Below are positions 10,729-27,031 of a stretch of 64,000 nucleotides of DNA, in pieces. How positions within the stretch are numbered: position 1 is the first letter of the stretch; each line of letters starts with the position of its first letter. The position numbers and the translations under genes are program-made. The DNA is from Dryas octopetala (Eukaryota; Streptophyta; Magnoliopsida; Rosales; Rosaceae). The stretch covers positions 20,625,889 through 20,689,888 of the forward strand of contig OY992836.1 in NCBI GenBank assembly GCA_963921425.1, given 5' to 3'. The notes beneath the pieces are model-generated. The model did not search any database. It saw only the letters and a list, made by a program, of their open reading frames with translations, and was not told where the DNA came from.

Positions 10729-13607
10729 AAGGGAGAGAGAGAGTCCGAGACTCGAGAGTGAATCTTGGGGTGTTGAGAGACAGACTGTGTGTGAGAGAGA
10801 GTTTATGGACTGTCACAGGAGTTAAGTTTTGCCCTTCGAGTTGGTTGAATTTTCAAGGTTGACACTCCCTTCAAGTGTGTATGTTGTCTAATCAATCTCT
10901 CTAATGGTAATGGTTGAAGTCTTGGAGAGGTAACTTGAGGCTGTGTGTCTGCCTGTGATTCCTAAATTTGCAATATATTTTTGTTGGTTTCCTAATTTGA
11001 TTTGGGAAATACTTGGTTATAATTTGTGTTTGGCTCTTTCAGTTTTTTTAATATGTTTAGCAAAATTAAAATTTTTTTTTATGGGCACAAAATTATATTT
11101 CTAAATAAAGCCTAATGAATATTATATAAACAACCAAATAATATATCCAAACCCCTATATTTTTCTTTTGAGAGTGGAGGTAATTGTGTGGGAATCTTGT
11201 GAAGGAGCCTCTTTTTCTTCTCTTTTTTCCCCTTTGGACGGATGAAGAGTATAATTGTAAATTTACATATTAAATGGCTAAAAAGAAATAATAAATATCA
11301 ATGAAGTTAGCAAGGAGGCAAGTGGACAACAATGTGCCCTTTTTTGTGGGTTGAAGTCCCTTTAATATTCTTATCAAACAGTAATAATAGCTTCTAATCA
11401 TAATAATATCAACTTTATTGTCCATTTGATTTTGAAGTCTTAAACCTAATGCTAATAGAAAGAGGATTTCATATCAAGGCTCAAAACATTAAGTTTTCTT
11501 GTTTTGTGCTGTCTTGATTTCTAGCATGAAGTTTTCCAACCACTGTCATTACATATAAAATGAAGAGTTCAGACTAATAAATGAACATTAATTATGTAAA
11601 CATTATGCGCATAAAAATGCACATATATATATATCATTGATGTCATATTAGTTATCAAATTTATAACTTGTCTTTCTATATTAAACATGAAAGTTGATTA
11701 ATTTTGTGGATGATTAATTTGATTACCATAAATTCTCTATTATTGATGGACAAAAGATTGAAATTAGAGCTAAGTCTTTTGTGGCATTGAATGAATGAGA
11801 TTAGCATAATAAAGAGAATTAAGCAAATAAATTCACAAACCAATGATTAAGTTAGTGGATGATACTTATAGTCTCCTTGTATCGGGTATATCATGAGTAT
11901 AAATTTGACTGACCACAATTGATTAATAAAAATAAAAAAACAAACAAACAATTTCAGAAAGATGTTCTCTCATGTCACACAATCAAATATAAACCAATTG
12001 AGAGGTTGGTTTCGTTGATCAGTGGACTTAACAACTATTGGGCAAGGGGCATTTAAGATATTAAACAAGCCATGCAAGGGTATTAATGTACAAGTGGCAA
12101 TGAAAGGTTCTCTTTCTGGTGGTATGAGAACATTCCATTAGCCTGTTGGCTGTTGCATCCTAACGAGATAACTTCCCTTTTTGTCTTTTAGTCCAAATAG
12201 AAAACGGAAAACCCTCAGGTCAAAGCAATATTGACATTAGATTATTTAATTTAATAAATCTTTGCTATATTGCGCCGACCTTATACACGTCTGCCAGGTA
12301 TATACACCCATCCTTACATGCAAATTTTTTTAATCTTCTTCGAAGAACTTTTTATAAATGGCTAAAAATACTAAACAAGTCCATCAAAATATGTAGCAAA
12401 AAGTGGCGAGAGTGAATTGATAAGGATTAGGATTAAGAAAGATTTATAATATAATAACAAAAATAATGATTTACAAATTTGTGAATATAGTGCAAAATTT
12501 ATTTTCGTATCAATTTAGGATATTGTTGTGATATTATCTTATTTTTAACTTTTTATTATGTTGAAGTCAAATAGGCAAAATCTTATTGAATTTTAAATGA
12601 AGACACGAATGATTAACTAAAATTTAAATATTTATAATAAAAGAACAATTATTAAGAGGATGACCTAACCATTCAATAAGAATAGTTGGTGAATCATTAA
12701 TTTCATACACATACTTAATTAGTGTCTTTTATACAATTACTGTATCAAGTTATGCTTGTAAATGTAAGGTAGATTTGAAAACTGACATAAGGTTTGAAGA
12801 AGAAGGCAAATATGATTAACACAATAAATTTCTTTTCTCCTTTTTTTTAGTATTTTTTAGAACAAAAAAAGAGATAAGAATCACCCGACATACCAAGTTT
12901 CTAACCTAATTCCTCTTTATTCTTTATTCACGACCCTACATTAATTATTATATATTGCTTGAATTCTCAAAGGAATAATATGGACCGTATGGTTGATTAA
13001 CATGAAATGTTCTAGAGTTTATAAACAAGTTAATTAACTAAAGAAAAAAAAAAAAAAAGGACCGCAGATCGTGCGCGTTAAGGTTGACAGTTTGACACAT
13101 GACAAATCAAGTCGGCGTAAGTTAGCATCTAACCTGAGGGAATTTATCTTGTGCTTCACAGTGAAGTTTGGCATATTAACTTATTGAAAATAACTTATCA
13201 AGTACTCTGCTTTTTTCCCAATGTCGTCCAAAGCAATAATGATTAATTGACAAGTGAATACGTGGGCCACTACAAAGTAGTCATCTATGAATTGCCACCT
13301 GAAAACTACACCCGGTAAAAATACACACGACTCGATAATATAATACGACATAACACATAAGTTTTTGAGTTTGAATTTGAGATTATAAGATTAGGTTGAT
13401 ATCAGTATCATCTATTAATGACCTATTAAGAAAACAATTCAAATGAATTCACGAATTATCCGTTAAAAATAAGAATATTTATATCATTTTATAAATTGGT
13501 CAAAAAAAAGAATAAGAATATTTAAGAATAAAAATATTTATAAATTGGTCAAAAAAACAAAAGAATATTTATATCATTTTATCGCGTCTAATCTAACAAA
13601 ACACTAA
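10729..13607. other. 5' region of the kinase and AT-rich intergenic
   Basis: About 10729-10850 is CT-rich on the minus strand and is probably the kinase leader. The rest has no supported gene. At 13469-13580 the phrase AAGAATATTTATATCATTTTA and TATAAATTGGTCAAAAAAA recur two to three times, forming a degenerate tandem repeat. Confidence 0.5.
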
Positions 13608-14423
13608 TGGTGCGTTTGGATGGAGAAAAAAAAAACTTAGAATTTAAATAAAACTTAGCATTTAAGAAATTATATGCTCTAATTTCCTTGTTTTGGTACA
13701 TAAATACAGAATTTTGCAAATTCTATGTGAAAAAAAACTTGATATTTGAAGGCTGTAAATTCCACCTAAATTGGTGTCATTTTTAAAATTCCAGTTTTTA
13801 TAAAAAAGAAAAAGTCGTGTTCACCCATCACCTTGCCAATCAATCACAATACCACCACCACTACCACCATGCCGCCGCTACCACCACCTCTGCCGCCACT
13901 ACCACCACCACTGTCGCCACTACCATAACCACCACCGCCGTCGCCACCGCCACCGCCACCACCACTGCTACCACCACCACAACCACCAACACCATCTCTG
14001 CCGCCACCACCTATGCCGCCACTACCGCCGTCGCCGTCGCCACCATCACCACAACTGACACCGCCACCACCACCACCACCACCACCACTACCAACACTGA
14101 CACCACCGCCACCACCACCAATGTCGCTGTTGTCGCCACCTCCAATACTCCAATTTTCGCCGTCACCATTTCTTCCACCGCTCGTGGACCATTACCCCTA
14201 TTACCATCATCAACTAACCACAAGCATTATTTTTATTGTTGCCACCATGCATCACCATCACTCTTTTACAAAACTACTATAAATTCCGTATTTAAATTTC
14301 ATTATGATTACATTTATCCAAACAAGAAAATTTATAAATTCTAGAATTTTAAATAACGTCATTTTAAATTCTGTCATTTGTGAATTCCTAAGTAGTTTCA
14401 AACTACTTCATCTAAACGCACCA
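13608..14423. mobile_element. PIF/Harbinger-like non-autonomous element with internal trinucleotide repeats
   Basis: The left end TGGTGCGTTTGGATG (13608-13622) matches the right end, which read in reverse gives TGGTGCGTTTAGATG. A TAA trinucleotide flanks both sides (13605-13607 and 14424-14426), the usual 3-bp duplication of this superfamily. Subterminal sequences are also inversely similar. The core (about 13846-14230) is an impure CAC/ACC/GCC repeat array. This array produces long open frames on both strands that are low-complexity and not genes. Confidence 0.7.
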
Positions 14424-14426
14424 TAA

Positions 14427-16380
14427 AACGGTCCTAAGTTTCATTTTAATTCTCTCTCTTTTCACCCGCACCTCACATCTCTCTTCTCTCTTTTCTCTTT
14501 CTTATCTCTCTCTTTTCTCTGTCTCCGATCACAAAAGCTTGCTGAGTTGCTGTTAGGTGGGACCAGCTCTCACTTATTCAAACCAGGGTCTACCAAGCGA
14601 GTGCCACGTGGATGATATGGGTAACACGCGTCCCTGTGCAAGTACAAAACAACCCAAATCAGATTGTGGGCCCGTGGGGAAAAATCAGATGGTGGGCCCT
14701 AAGGTTGGTGGACACGTAAGTTTTGATTCTAAATGACGAAGTGATGAGTGATGGAGAATGAGGTGCATGATGACAAATGTTGATGTGATGCACATTAATA
14801 ACGGGGTGTGAGTTGCGAATTGCGATTACAATTCATATAATCAGCCAAAGAAAAATTAGTATCGTGTTATCATGCAGACGTTTGCGGAGATTATCATTGA
14901 ATCGAAAAGTTCACTCATTTTAATTGATACGTATAACGTTTTCAATTATCAGATTCATCCACATATTATGTGAACAAATATATTGTAACTTGTTTCAAAA
15001 AATTATCTGTATTTGAAAAATTACTCTTTAACAATAAGACACTTCTTTCCCCTTTATGGATAAAGATGACAAAATTATAAGTTGAGCTGGTACATGTCCA
15101 AACTCCTCCATGACTCATGAGACTCAAATTTAACTTATCTTTTATCTAAATTATTTTATAATACAAGCCGATATAAAGACGAGAATTTGACATTCATTTA
15201 CACTTTTGTTTGCATGACATAAATGTTATGAATTTACCCAATGAATAAAGGCATTGTACCCATACAAACCGGTCCACTAGAATGATTATTATTTTTTGAA
15301 TAAATACCAATTTGATACCAATCTCATCATAGCTAATCACAATCATCCTATGAGGTAACAATCTGAACTTCCATTTTTTCATGGATTTCATTTTCAGGTA
15401 CACATTACAATTTAGAATTCTCAAGTGTTCTTTCTGCCTACTTTGTCTTTTTTACATACACTGAGACCATACCCGTGCCCTCTAAGATTTCATAAACGTA
15501 TCTCATTCCTCTTCTTGTGATTCTTGACCATTATAACTTCACAAGACACATGCGCACCATACCATATCCTTTGACAACTAGACAGTCGAGTTCAGTCACG
15601 TTAAAGGACCCAAATCCATATTTGTCTCATTTTCTTCTGGTCAAAGCCCAAAAATAAAAACAAACTCGATGATCAACTGTATTTGCACGAAAATTTTGAA
15701 CATCATGGTATTATTTTGAAAGTAATCAAACAGATTTTGTACTTAATTTGTTCTTGGTTAGAATAATAGTAACTGTTTCTTTCACAACAGATAGCATGCA
15801 TGAGGCTTCCAATTAAGTTATTAGCTAGTGCCTTCATTTTTTTTTGCCACTGGCCATGAAAGTGGGTGGGGTTGCTCCACTTACAGGTAGGGCAGCCTCA
15901 CCACATGTTCCTTGTTCTTGGGGGGCTTGATGGATCTCAGGCACTTTGGTCACAATCTCTATAGCTGCAAAGAGAGATATGCAAGAACAAGTGTCCTGAT
16001 AAAGCTTATATCTGTGCAAGATCAGATGGAACATGGCATGGCCAAAAACTTGATCATCTAGACATATGGAAGACATAATTCTTTTATATTTGGAACAACA
16101 TTGCTGTAGAAACAGGTGGAGTTCTGAACTACTGATTGAATGGTTAGGGGTTATGTGCATTATCTTGGCGGATTACTGGTTCACCTTGATTGTAATTCAG
16201 CTTTGTTTATAATGAACTTTTCTGTTTCTTATAACATGAGTAATAAGAAAGATGGAAATAGTCGCAGAAGACTTGGATGCATTTATAACTGATAGAAAAC
16301 AGGTTGAGTACATAGATGATATGAGACTTACATGATTAAGATATCAAAACTGAAGAATCAAATATTCTGCTTCTTACAAC
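14427..16380. other. Intergenic, with a possible orphan exon
   Basis: A CT-rich tract occupies about 14450-14525. A GCCACGTGGA palindrome (G-box-like) lies near 14602. On the minus strand at about 15967-15834, a good acceptor (TCTCTCTTTGCAG) precedes about 43 open codons ending in TGA, which may be an untranslated or alternative terminal exon of the DnaJ-type gene. Joining it to exon 2 of that gene would put it in a different frame, so I do not call it coding. Confidence 0.35.
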
Positions 16381-17260
16381 TCAATTGTATCCCTTCCCTA
16401 GACAGTTAAGACAGTGTTGTACCCTGCAATCCCATGAGAAAACATCCAAACATCACATAAGCATTCTAACAAATGAAAACTGTAAACTTAATTCTGCCTG
16501 AAGACACATATAGGTATCAAATAAAATGATATCTTCTAAAAAAAAAAAAAAAACACAGCCATTCAGTAGCTTTCGATTATACCTTATGTTCTTACTTCTT
16601 ACATATTTTACATCAAAACCTTCGCTTCAATACAACTTTTAAGTTGGGGTTTTATCTCCTCTGCCACTTTTATTTCTTTAAACAGGGAAAGAAAAAAAAT
16701 CAATTGGCACATTATGGGTTTAGGATTTATTTTCTTGGAATGTACATAACAAACAGAAGATAACCCACTTGAACAAACAAGCAATTTTGAGAAGAAAAGA
16801 GAAAAAAGGCGACATTTTTACCCATACTCATTTTCAGCAACACTAACCCAGAAATTGATATGCAAAAAAAGTATCACTGTTCACTAACCTATTTCCATCA
16901 CAGGTTGGACAAAGACAGGGGTTGATGGCTATTGGGTCATACAGAGGAGACCATTGAATGGTGGCATTCCCTTTGCATAGCTTGCACATATAAAACCCTT
17001 TCCCTCTACAAACCCCACAAGGCAACGCAACCTTTTTCTGCCAAAAACCCACCAAAAAAACTAATAATAAGAGATCAATTAGCAAAAAAGAGAAGAAGAA
17101 GAAAGATCAAAAGGTGGGGTTTTGGTCTTTTTACCCGTTTGGATTCGATGGCCAACCGAAGCGCTCCAATTGTGGCAGAGGAAGCAAGATTGAGTGTGAC
17201 AAACCCGCCGAGGATTACGGCGGTTACTGTGCCCACCGTGCGCAGTGGCTTTGGAATCAT
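16381..17260 (-). CDS. Small DnaJ-type (BSD2/ORANGE-like) zinc-finger protein
   Basis: Three exons: 17260-17135, 17037-16889 and 16423-16381, GT-AG borders, continuous frame, 105 aa. Residues 1-40 form a hydrophobic, Ala-rich N-terminus (VTAVILGGFVTLNLASS) that could be a transit peptide or membrane anchor. The remainder is cysteine-paired like the DnaJ cysteine-rich domain: CGVC (49-52) followed by RGKG, CKLC (60-63), CPTC (85-88) and CLNC (96-99) followed by LGKGY. Small plant proteins of this type act as chaperones or disulfide-active helpers in plastids; that role is inferred from the family. There is no J-domain. The exon 2 donor is supported because the short third exon completes the fourth Cys pair. 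Confidence 0.8.
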
Positions 17261-18587
17261 TTTTTGAGTGCTGGAGTTTCACACAGTCGATTTCTCAAAC
17301 ATATGGAGTGTACTCCATGAGGCTAAAGCTAACTCCCAGCTGGTGGACCACCCTTGTGCTCCTCAAGTGCGCCGTAGCAGATAACTGAGGGCCGTTGTTT
17401 TGCTATACGATATGCTCTTCTGTTATCTTCTAAGATGATCAACTTCTTCAACGGATAAAGTCAACACCAAACTACAGATCGGCCCAACCCGGCCCAACAG
17501 TCGGTATGTTTTATGTTATTTTTTATTTTGTTGCTGAGACAATATGTTTTATCTTTCATGTTGTAATACTTTCAATCTGACTATTGATTACGTGATTTTT
17601 TTTTTTAAATTAAGGTTCACATTAACAGTCTGATAATAACATGTTAAAACATTAGGCAGAATGTACCTTTGTTTAAATTTTCGATTTCATTGTTCTTTAA
17701 AATATTTTATCACATATTGGACTAATATATTTTAAAACATTTTTTGGGTAACGAAGAACTGCCACATATTATAGACTTTTTCTTAACATTTGATAGAAAA
17801 AAAAGACTTTTCTTAATAACATAAAAGTAAATTTTAAATACGTACAATTACTGATAAATCACACGTATTGAATAAGAGTATAAGATATAGTCTAAAGATA
17901 CTTTTGTTCGGGAAGATCCAATGTAAACCTTTTGCACAAATATAGTGAAATTGCAAGAAGGCTACCAATTCAAAGGTGGGGGGCTATGACCAACCTTTTT
18001 TTTTATTAAGCAAAAACGGGGTTTACCAATTACCATTGTGGAAAATGGCTCATTTGTTTGACAATTTTTAATGTAACTAGGTAGGGAGGAGCTAAAAAGT
18101 ATTAACAAGATTCTACACTGTACATTAGACTTTTGAGAATATGATAATAATGATAATATCAACGCTAAAGATTCATGCAAAGAATCTTGGCTAAGAAGCA
18201 GTGAACACTTTTTTGGATCTTAGACAGTTGGTTGGTCTTCTTGGTTAGGAGTAAGATTAATGATGTTTATTCCTTCATTTGGACTGTCCTTGATAGCAGA
18301 TTTTTATGGAATTTATTAAATATACAAAAACCAAAATCCAAAATTGCTTGGGCTGTAATTCTGTCATCTTTCCAATTCCCCAAAAAAAAGTTTTCAACAA
18401 TATCATTCAGCAAAAAGGGAAGGAAAAAGACCAAAAGTGTATTTAATGCAGCATCTACTACACAAATTCACTTCAGAGAAGCCGTACTCCTGACTCTTAT
18501 TTCTGATTATGGTAGTATAAATTATGGTAGGCCTCATCACAATTTAGACCTCCATCATATAATTTCTGTCTCTTTAATTTGTTTGCC
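17261..18587. other. Intergenic between divergently transcribed genes
   Basis: This stretch holds the 5' regions of the minus-strand DnaJ-type gene and the plus-strand receptor kinase. No further gene is seen. A plus-strand frame at 18232-18591 runs into the kinase start and lacks coding features. Confidence 0.5.
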
Positions 18588-21837
<3,250 letters not shown>

Positions 21838-23096
21838 TAGCTTCAAACTTCTATAGTCGACTCACCTCCAAAGGAGAAGGGTATGTCATTGTGTAAACTA
21901 AATATATGTACAGATTTACTAACTATATGGTTCTATGTTCCTGTTCCTACCAATTTGAAGCCATCTAAGGTTGTCAATATATGCCTCCATTTATATCAAT
22001 TCATTCTCTATACAAATCAAGCTGCTAATCCTATCCAAACTGCATCAAATACCAGGATGAACACTAGTATACTTATTTTTATATTTTATAAAAATTAAGA
22101 CAGTTCTTTGAACACATGCAGAGAGTGAGGACCACAATCCCAAACTTTCTTTCTCAACAAATTTAGCCATGCCCATTTTTTAGGAACTCTCCCTTTTTTT
22201 AGTTACATTGCATATATGGGGGGTCCAAAGCCCCAAGCAAAACAACTAACAAAAAACTAAACAGGTTCTGCATAATTTTGGTTCCATATCCTGAAGCCCA
22301 AAGCAAGCCCTTCTATTTTTTTTTAATTATATATCATGTGGACCACAATTGTGGGAGGACCTTTGTGCAAATCAAAAGTATTTAAATCAACACATAGCAT
22401 AAAAACAAAATAAGTGTCTTGGATCCCATTAGTTGGAGCTAACCACTATGATATGTCTGACAATCACTATATCAAAGACATAAAAATATCAGACATAGTT
22501 CCTCAGCATATGCGTCCATATATATCGTTTTTGAAATTTATCCACTTGCACAGAAATTCAGGGTTATTAACAAACCAACTTTTCTTAAGAAACCATCATT
22601 TTATAAACTTTCCCTATTCATTTCTTTTAATTGTGTGTACATTGTGTTGTGGGGTTGTCAGTTGGCCATGTTTTGCTCAGTGTATGATCTGTACATTATT
22701 GGAGGAGTGGAAGGTCACAGTATAGACGATGATATTGCTAGTTTCCATCTCCTCATATCTTGTCTTTTTAATTTACTTTCATTTTGTTTCATTCTTGATT
22801 AGCATGCATGCTGCTTCTAGTTGATATTAATATATATTAATCTCCAAGCATAATCTGAGACATTAGCCCTGCAGCATTAGCTTTGTGGGCTTTGACATGA
22901 GCCGCAATCAACTTTGGATATTCCACTTTCTTACATAGTAATTGTTGGTTACACAAAGAAGTGAATGAAATCACTCTTTTCTCTTCAGTATGATCATTCT
23001 CAATGACGACTGATATTTCAGCCCCCATCCATGATGATATATATCATAAGAGTCCAACTTTCATGTAATACTGAACATATAAAGAAACAAGTAAAA
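21838..23096. other. 3' UTR and intergenic before the dioxygenase array
   Basis: Nothing coding is supported with confidence. The last stretch (about 23025-23096) already resembles the segment that follows each dioxygenase copy (compare 25651-25815). Confidence 0.45.
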
Positions 23097-24093
23097 GTCT
23101 TAGCTGACTGTTCTACCAAACTTTGTTTTGAAAGATTTTTGGTTTGATCTAATTAAAAGGGAAAAAAAAAAAACAAGATTGTTGGGTATTTTTATGGTGT
23201 GAGGGGAGAAGAATGTATGGGGCAAGTTATGGGGCTTTGAGTTTTTCCTATATATATTCCCCTCTGCAACACTGCAATATTTGCTTGGTTTGCTGCCTGA
23301 AATTGAAACCAAAAGTGAAAGTGATAAGATCTTGTAAGAAAAGTGGAGAATTGAAAGATAGGAAGAAAGGGATGAAATCAAATTATTTTTAAAAGATGAA
23401 ATGTGGCAGAGGAAAAATTCAAAGAGTTTCTGAAAAAGTCCAAATTCCATTCAAAGGGGCAAGGGGACAAGGTTTGCTGTAAGGCCTGTCATCCTCCTAA
23501 ATGTTCACTTCATCGATCAAACCCATCTTCCATTTTCCCCTCAGGAATAATATGTCTTCCATTTCTTTAAAATTTCCTTGATAGGTAATAGGTTTTGTGA
23601 TCAATAATGGTAAAATACACTGTGATTATGGTTCATGATAAACAAAAAAAGAAAAAAGAAAAGTAAGACTGTGTTTATGGTCCCACAGATCAGCACTAAG
23701 GAATGGGGTAAGTAACAAGGAGGTGATTGGGTGATCTTTGTTGTCTGATCTAAAGCTAAATGGTGAGAATCTGATGTCTTTAAATGGTTGGTGGGATTGA
23801 TGAAATCACCTAACTCAAAAACCCAAGTGATGAGCTCATTACTTTTGAATCATATTAAATCACTTTGTTTTTGGGTTTAACATTCTCTTCATCTTGTTCT
23901 CTTTGTTATAGAAAGTTAATCACTCTAAGTCACCACAATGACAGATGTGCTAACATTTAATACGTGGACCAACTAGCTATTGCTAAAACGGTCTTTTAAA
24001 TACCAGATCATCTGCAGCAAAAATTACAAAAACCCTTTGGGCTACATAGTCTCTACTCTATAGTGATAATTCACTTTGGCCACATAGAAAGAC

Positions 24094-25558
24094 ATGGCTG
24101 AATCTGAATCTTCCACTACTCCTGCCAAGATGGACTTAATAATATGCAAAACTGTCCAAGAGGTTCTCACCAAAGGGAAGGAGGTGCCAGAGAGATATAT
24201 TAATAAAGATGGTGGAGACTCCAATCAAAATGCTTCTTCTGTTGAGCTGATGGATGTTCCAGTTATTGATCTTGGTCTCCTCACACCTTCATCAATGACT
24301 ACTGGAGATGAAGTTGAGAAACTTGGAGCAGCTCTTACAACATGGGCTTTGAGGTCTGAATTCAAACAACTTGTACAAATTAATATTAATTACACAAAAT
24401 AAAATTTATAGGATTATATACTTTTGGGGTTGCAGGTAATAAACGATGGCATGACACCTGAATTCCTAGACAAACTCCGTGAGATTACAAAACATTTTTT
24501 TGCACTTCCAATGGAAGAGAAGCAGAAATATCAGAGACAAGTCAACAATAATCAAGGATATGGGGGTCACATGATTGTTTCAGAGAAACATTCACTTAGT
24601 TGGTGTGACCGAATTTTCCTTACCACATATCCAGAAGACCATCGCAAGCTCGAATTTTGGCCTGAAAATCCCGAATCTTTCAGGTAACTTATCTTTGCTA
24701 TGTGAAGAGAATGTATATCTCGGATTCTCGGGAATGTAAAGCTTTAATTTGCCTTTCAACAATGTATGTACAATCTAATGTTGTGGACCGCTCCACTCAT
24801 TGCCAATTACATGCTCTAATTTCTAAATTTAAAATCACTTTTCAATTCATGTTGCAGGGAAACTTTACATCAATATACCATGAAGGTCTAAGTTATAGCA
24901 AAAACTGTTCTTAAGGCCATGGCAAGGTCATTGAATTTGGAGGAAAATTGCTTTCTGGACAAGTGGGGAGAACAAAGGAAAATAGATGCAAGTTTTAACT
25001 TCTATCCTCCATGTCCAAGGCCTGATCTCGTCCATGGTGTCCAACCACATGGAGATGGAACAATTATCACCATTATCTTGCAAGATAAGAAGGTGGAAGG
25101 CCTTCAATTTCTTAAAGGTGATCAGTGGTTTAGAGCTCCCATTGTTCCTGATCAGGGGCTTCTCATTAATGTTGGTGATATAGCAGAGGTAATCAGCACT
25201 AGAATTTTGTTTAGGCTCCTATTTAATTTTAATGGCATATTGTGCATGTTACAAGATTTTAACATGAGTCAACAGTTGGCTTTTAACACATTAACCTTTA
25301 CTTGTTTGTGATGCAACACAGATATTGACTAATGGAATAATCAAGGGCGCTAGGCACAAGGTAGTGATTAATGCAGAAAAGGAGAGGATTTCTTTGGCTG
25401 CGTTCTGCATCCCAGAATCAGAGAAAGAGATTGAACCCTTTGAAAGCCTGGTCAATGAGTCAAGGCCAAGATTGTACAGAAAGGTCAAAAATTATGGTGC
25501 CATCTATATTGACTACTACCAGCAGGGGAGACCACCAATTGAAGCAGCAAAAATATAA
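24094..25558 (+). pseudogene. SRG1-like 2-oxoglutarate/Fe(II) dioxygenase, copy 1 (disabled)
   Basis: Four-exon layout: 24094-24353, 24436-24683, 24858-25188 and 25322-25558. Recognisable features are the DIOX_N part (VPVIDLGLL), the segment from WCDRIFLTTYPEDHR to WPENPESFR, the iron-binding H-x-D as PHGD, and the 2-oxoglutarate-binding R-x-S as ERIS. Two lesions are visible. At the end of exon 1, four bases present in copy 2 (GGTTGCTTTCAG) are missing (GCTTTGAG here), which puts exon 2 out of frame. In exon 3 the codon after ATGAAGGTC is TAA (24889-24891). The conserved INHG also reads INDG. Intact relatives oxidise specialised metabolites in the cytosol. This copy should not make a full enzyme. 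Confidence 0.82.
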
Positions 25559-25583
25559 ACTTGATATTTAGCTCTTAGCTTTG

Positions 25584-25584
25584 C

Positions 25585-25617
<33 letters not shown>

Positions 25618-25691
25618 GCAAGCAGGTTTTACAATAAGAGAGCAACTTTCATGAATCATGATGATATATATATATATATATATATATATAA
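25584..25691. repeat. Two AT microsatellites
   Basis: (TA)n runs at about 25584-25611 and 25663-25691 lie just after the stop codon of copy 1. The corresponding place after copy 2 has shorter TA runs, so the two differ in length. Confidence 0.8.
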
Positions 25692-27031
25692 TAAGAGTGC
25701 AACTCTCATGTAATACAGAACATAAGTAACCAAACCAGTAAACAGATAATTTAATGTATGAGGACTTGTTTTCTGAGTGAATAAAATCCTCAGTTTGTCT
25801 CGAAAAAAAGAAAAAGTCTTAGCTGACTGTTCTACCAACCTGGTTTCTAAAATATTTTTGGTTTGATTTAATCATCTAAAGGGAGAAAACAGAACAAGCT
25901 AGGTTGTTGGGTACTCCTATGTATGAGGGGAGAAGAATGTATGGGGCAAGTAATGGAGGTTTGAGTCTTCCTATATGTAGCCACTCTGCAACACAATAAT
26001 TTTTGCTTGGTTTGCTGCCTGAAATTGAAACCAAAACTGCAAGTGATAAGATCCTGAAAGAAAAGTAGAGAATTGAAAGATAGGAAGAAAGGATGAAATT
26101 AAATTATTTTTAAAAGATGAAATGTGGCAGAGGAAAAATCCAAAGAGTTTCTGAAAAGATCCAAAATCCATTCAAATGGGCGAGGGGACAAGATTTGCTG
26201 TCAAGCCTGTCGTCCTCCTAAATGTTCACTTCATCGATCAAACCCATCTTCCATTTTCCCCTCATGAATAATATGTCTTCCATTTCTTTAAAATTTCCTT
26301 GATAGGTATAATGGCAAAACCAAAATACACTGATTATGGTTCATGATAAACAAAAAAATAAAAATAAAAAACTGTGTTTATGGTCCCACAAGATCAGCAC
26401 CATGGAATGGGGTAAGTAACAGGAAGTCAGAACCACAGTGATTGGGTGATCTTTGTTGTCTGATCTAAAGCTAAAAGGTGAGAATATGATGGCTTTAAAT
26501 GGTTGATGGAATTGATGAAATCAAAAATTATACATTATGTAATGGGATACTAAACTAATTGAGAAGTTCTTTCCATTTTTGGTAGAGAACTGATTGAGAA
26601 AGTAATGAAGTATGGCCAACTTATTAAACAAATAAATTTCCTTGGATAGTGTCAGATTTTGGTAAGTAATTACTTTGGGCAGTTGGACTGTAGTTGCGAA
26701 TGAGTCTATAGAAGGCAAAATCCAGATTTTAGTGCCTCATTACGTATGTGGCTTCAATGACAAACCCAGGTGATGATCTCATTACTTTTGGAATCACATT
26801 AAAAACGCAAATGTGTTTGGGTTTAACATTCTCTTCATCTTGTTGGCTTGGTTATAGAAAGTTAATCACTGCAAGGCACAATGACAAACCAACTAGCTAT
26901 AGGTAAAGCAGTATTATAAATTTATAAATACCAGATTCATCTGCAGCTAAAATTACAACAACCCTTCGGGCTACATAGTAGAGAAAGACATAGCTGAATA
27001 GTGATAATTCACTTTGGCCACAGAGAAAGAC

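Noticed and set aside
13817..14344. Long open frame (175 codons) on the plus strand
   Set aside because: Product of CAC/ACC repeats inside a transposon; frames are open on both strands and low-complexity.
22837..23028. 63-codon minus-strand frame with ATG and even composition
   Set aside because: No splice partners, no recognised motif, and it sits at the edge of the tandem array; too little to call a gene.
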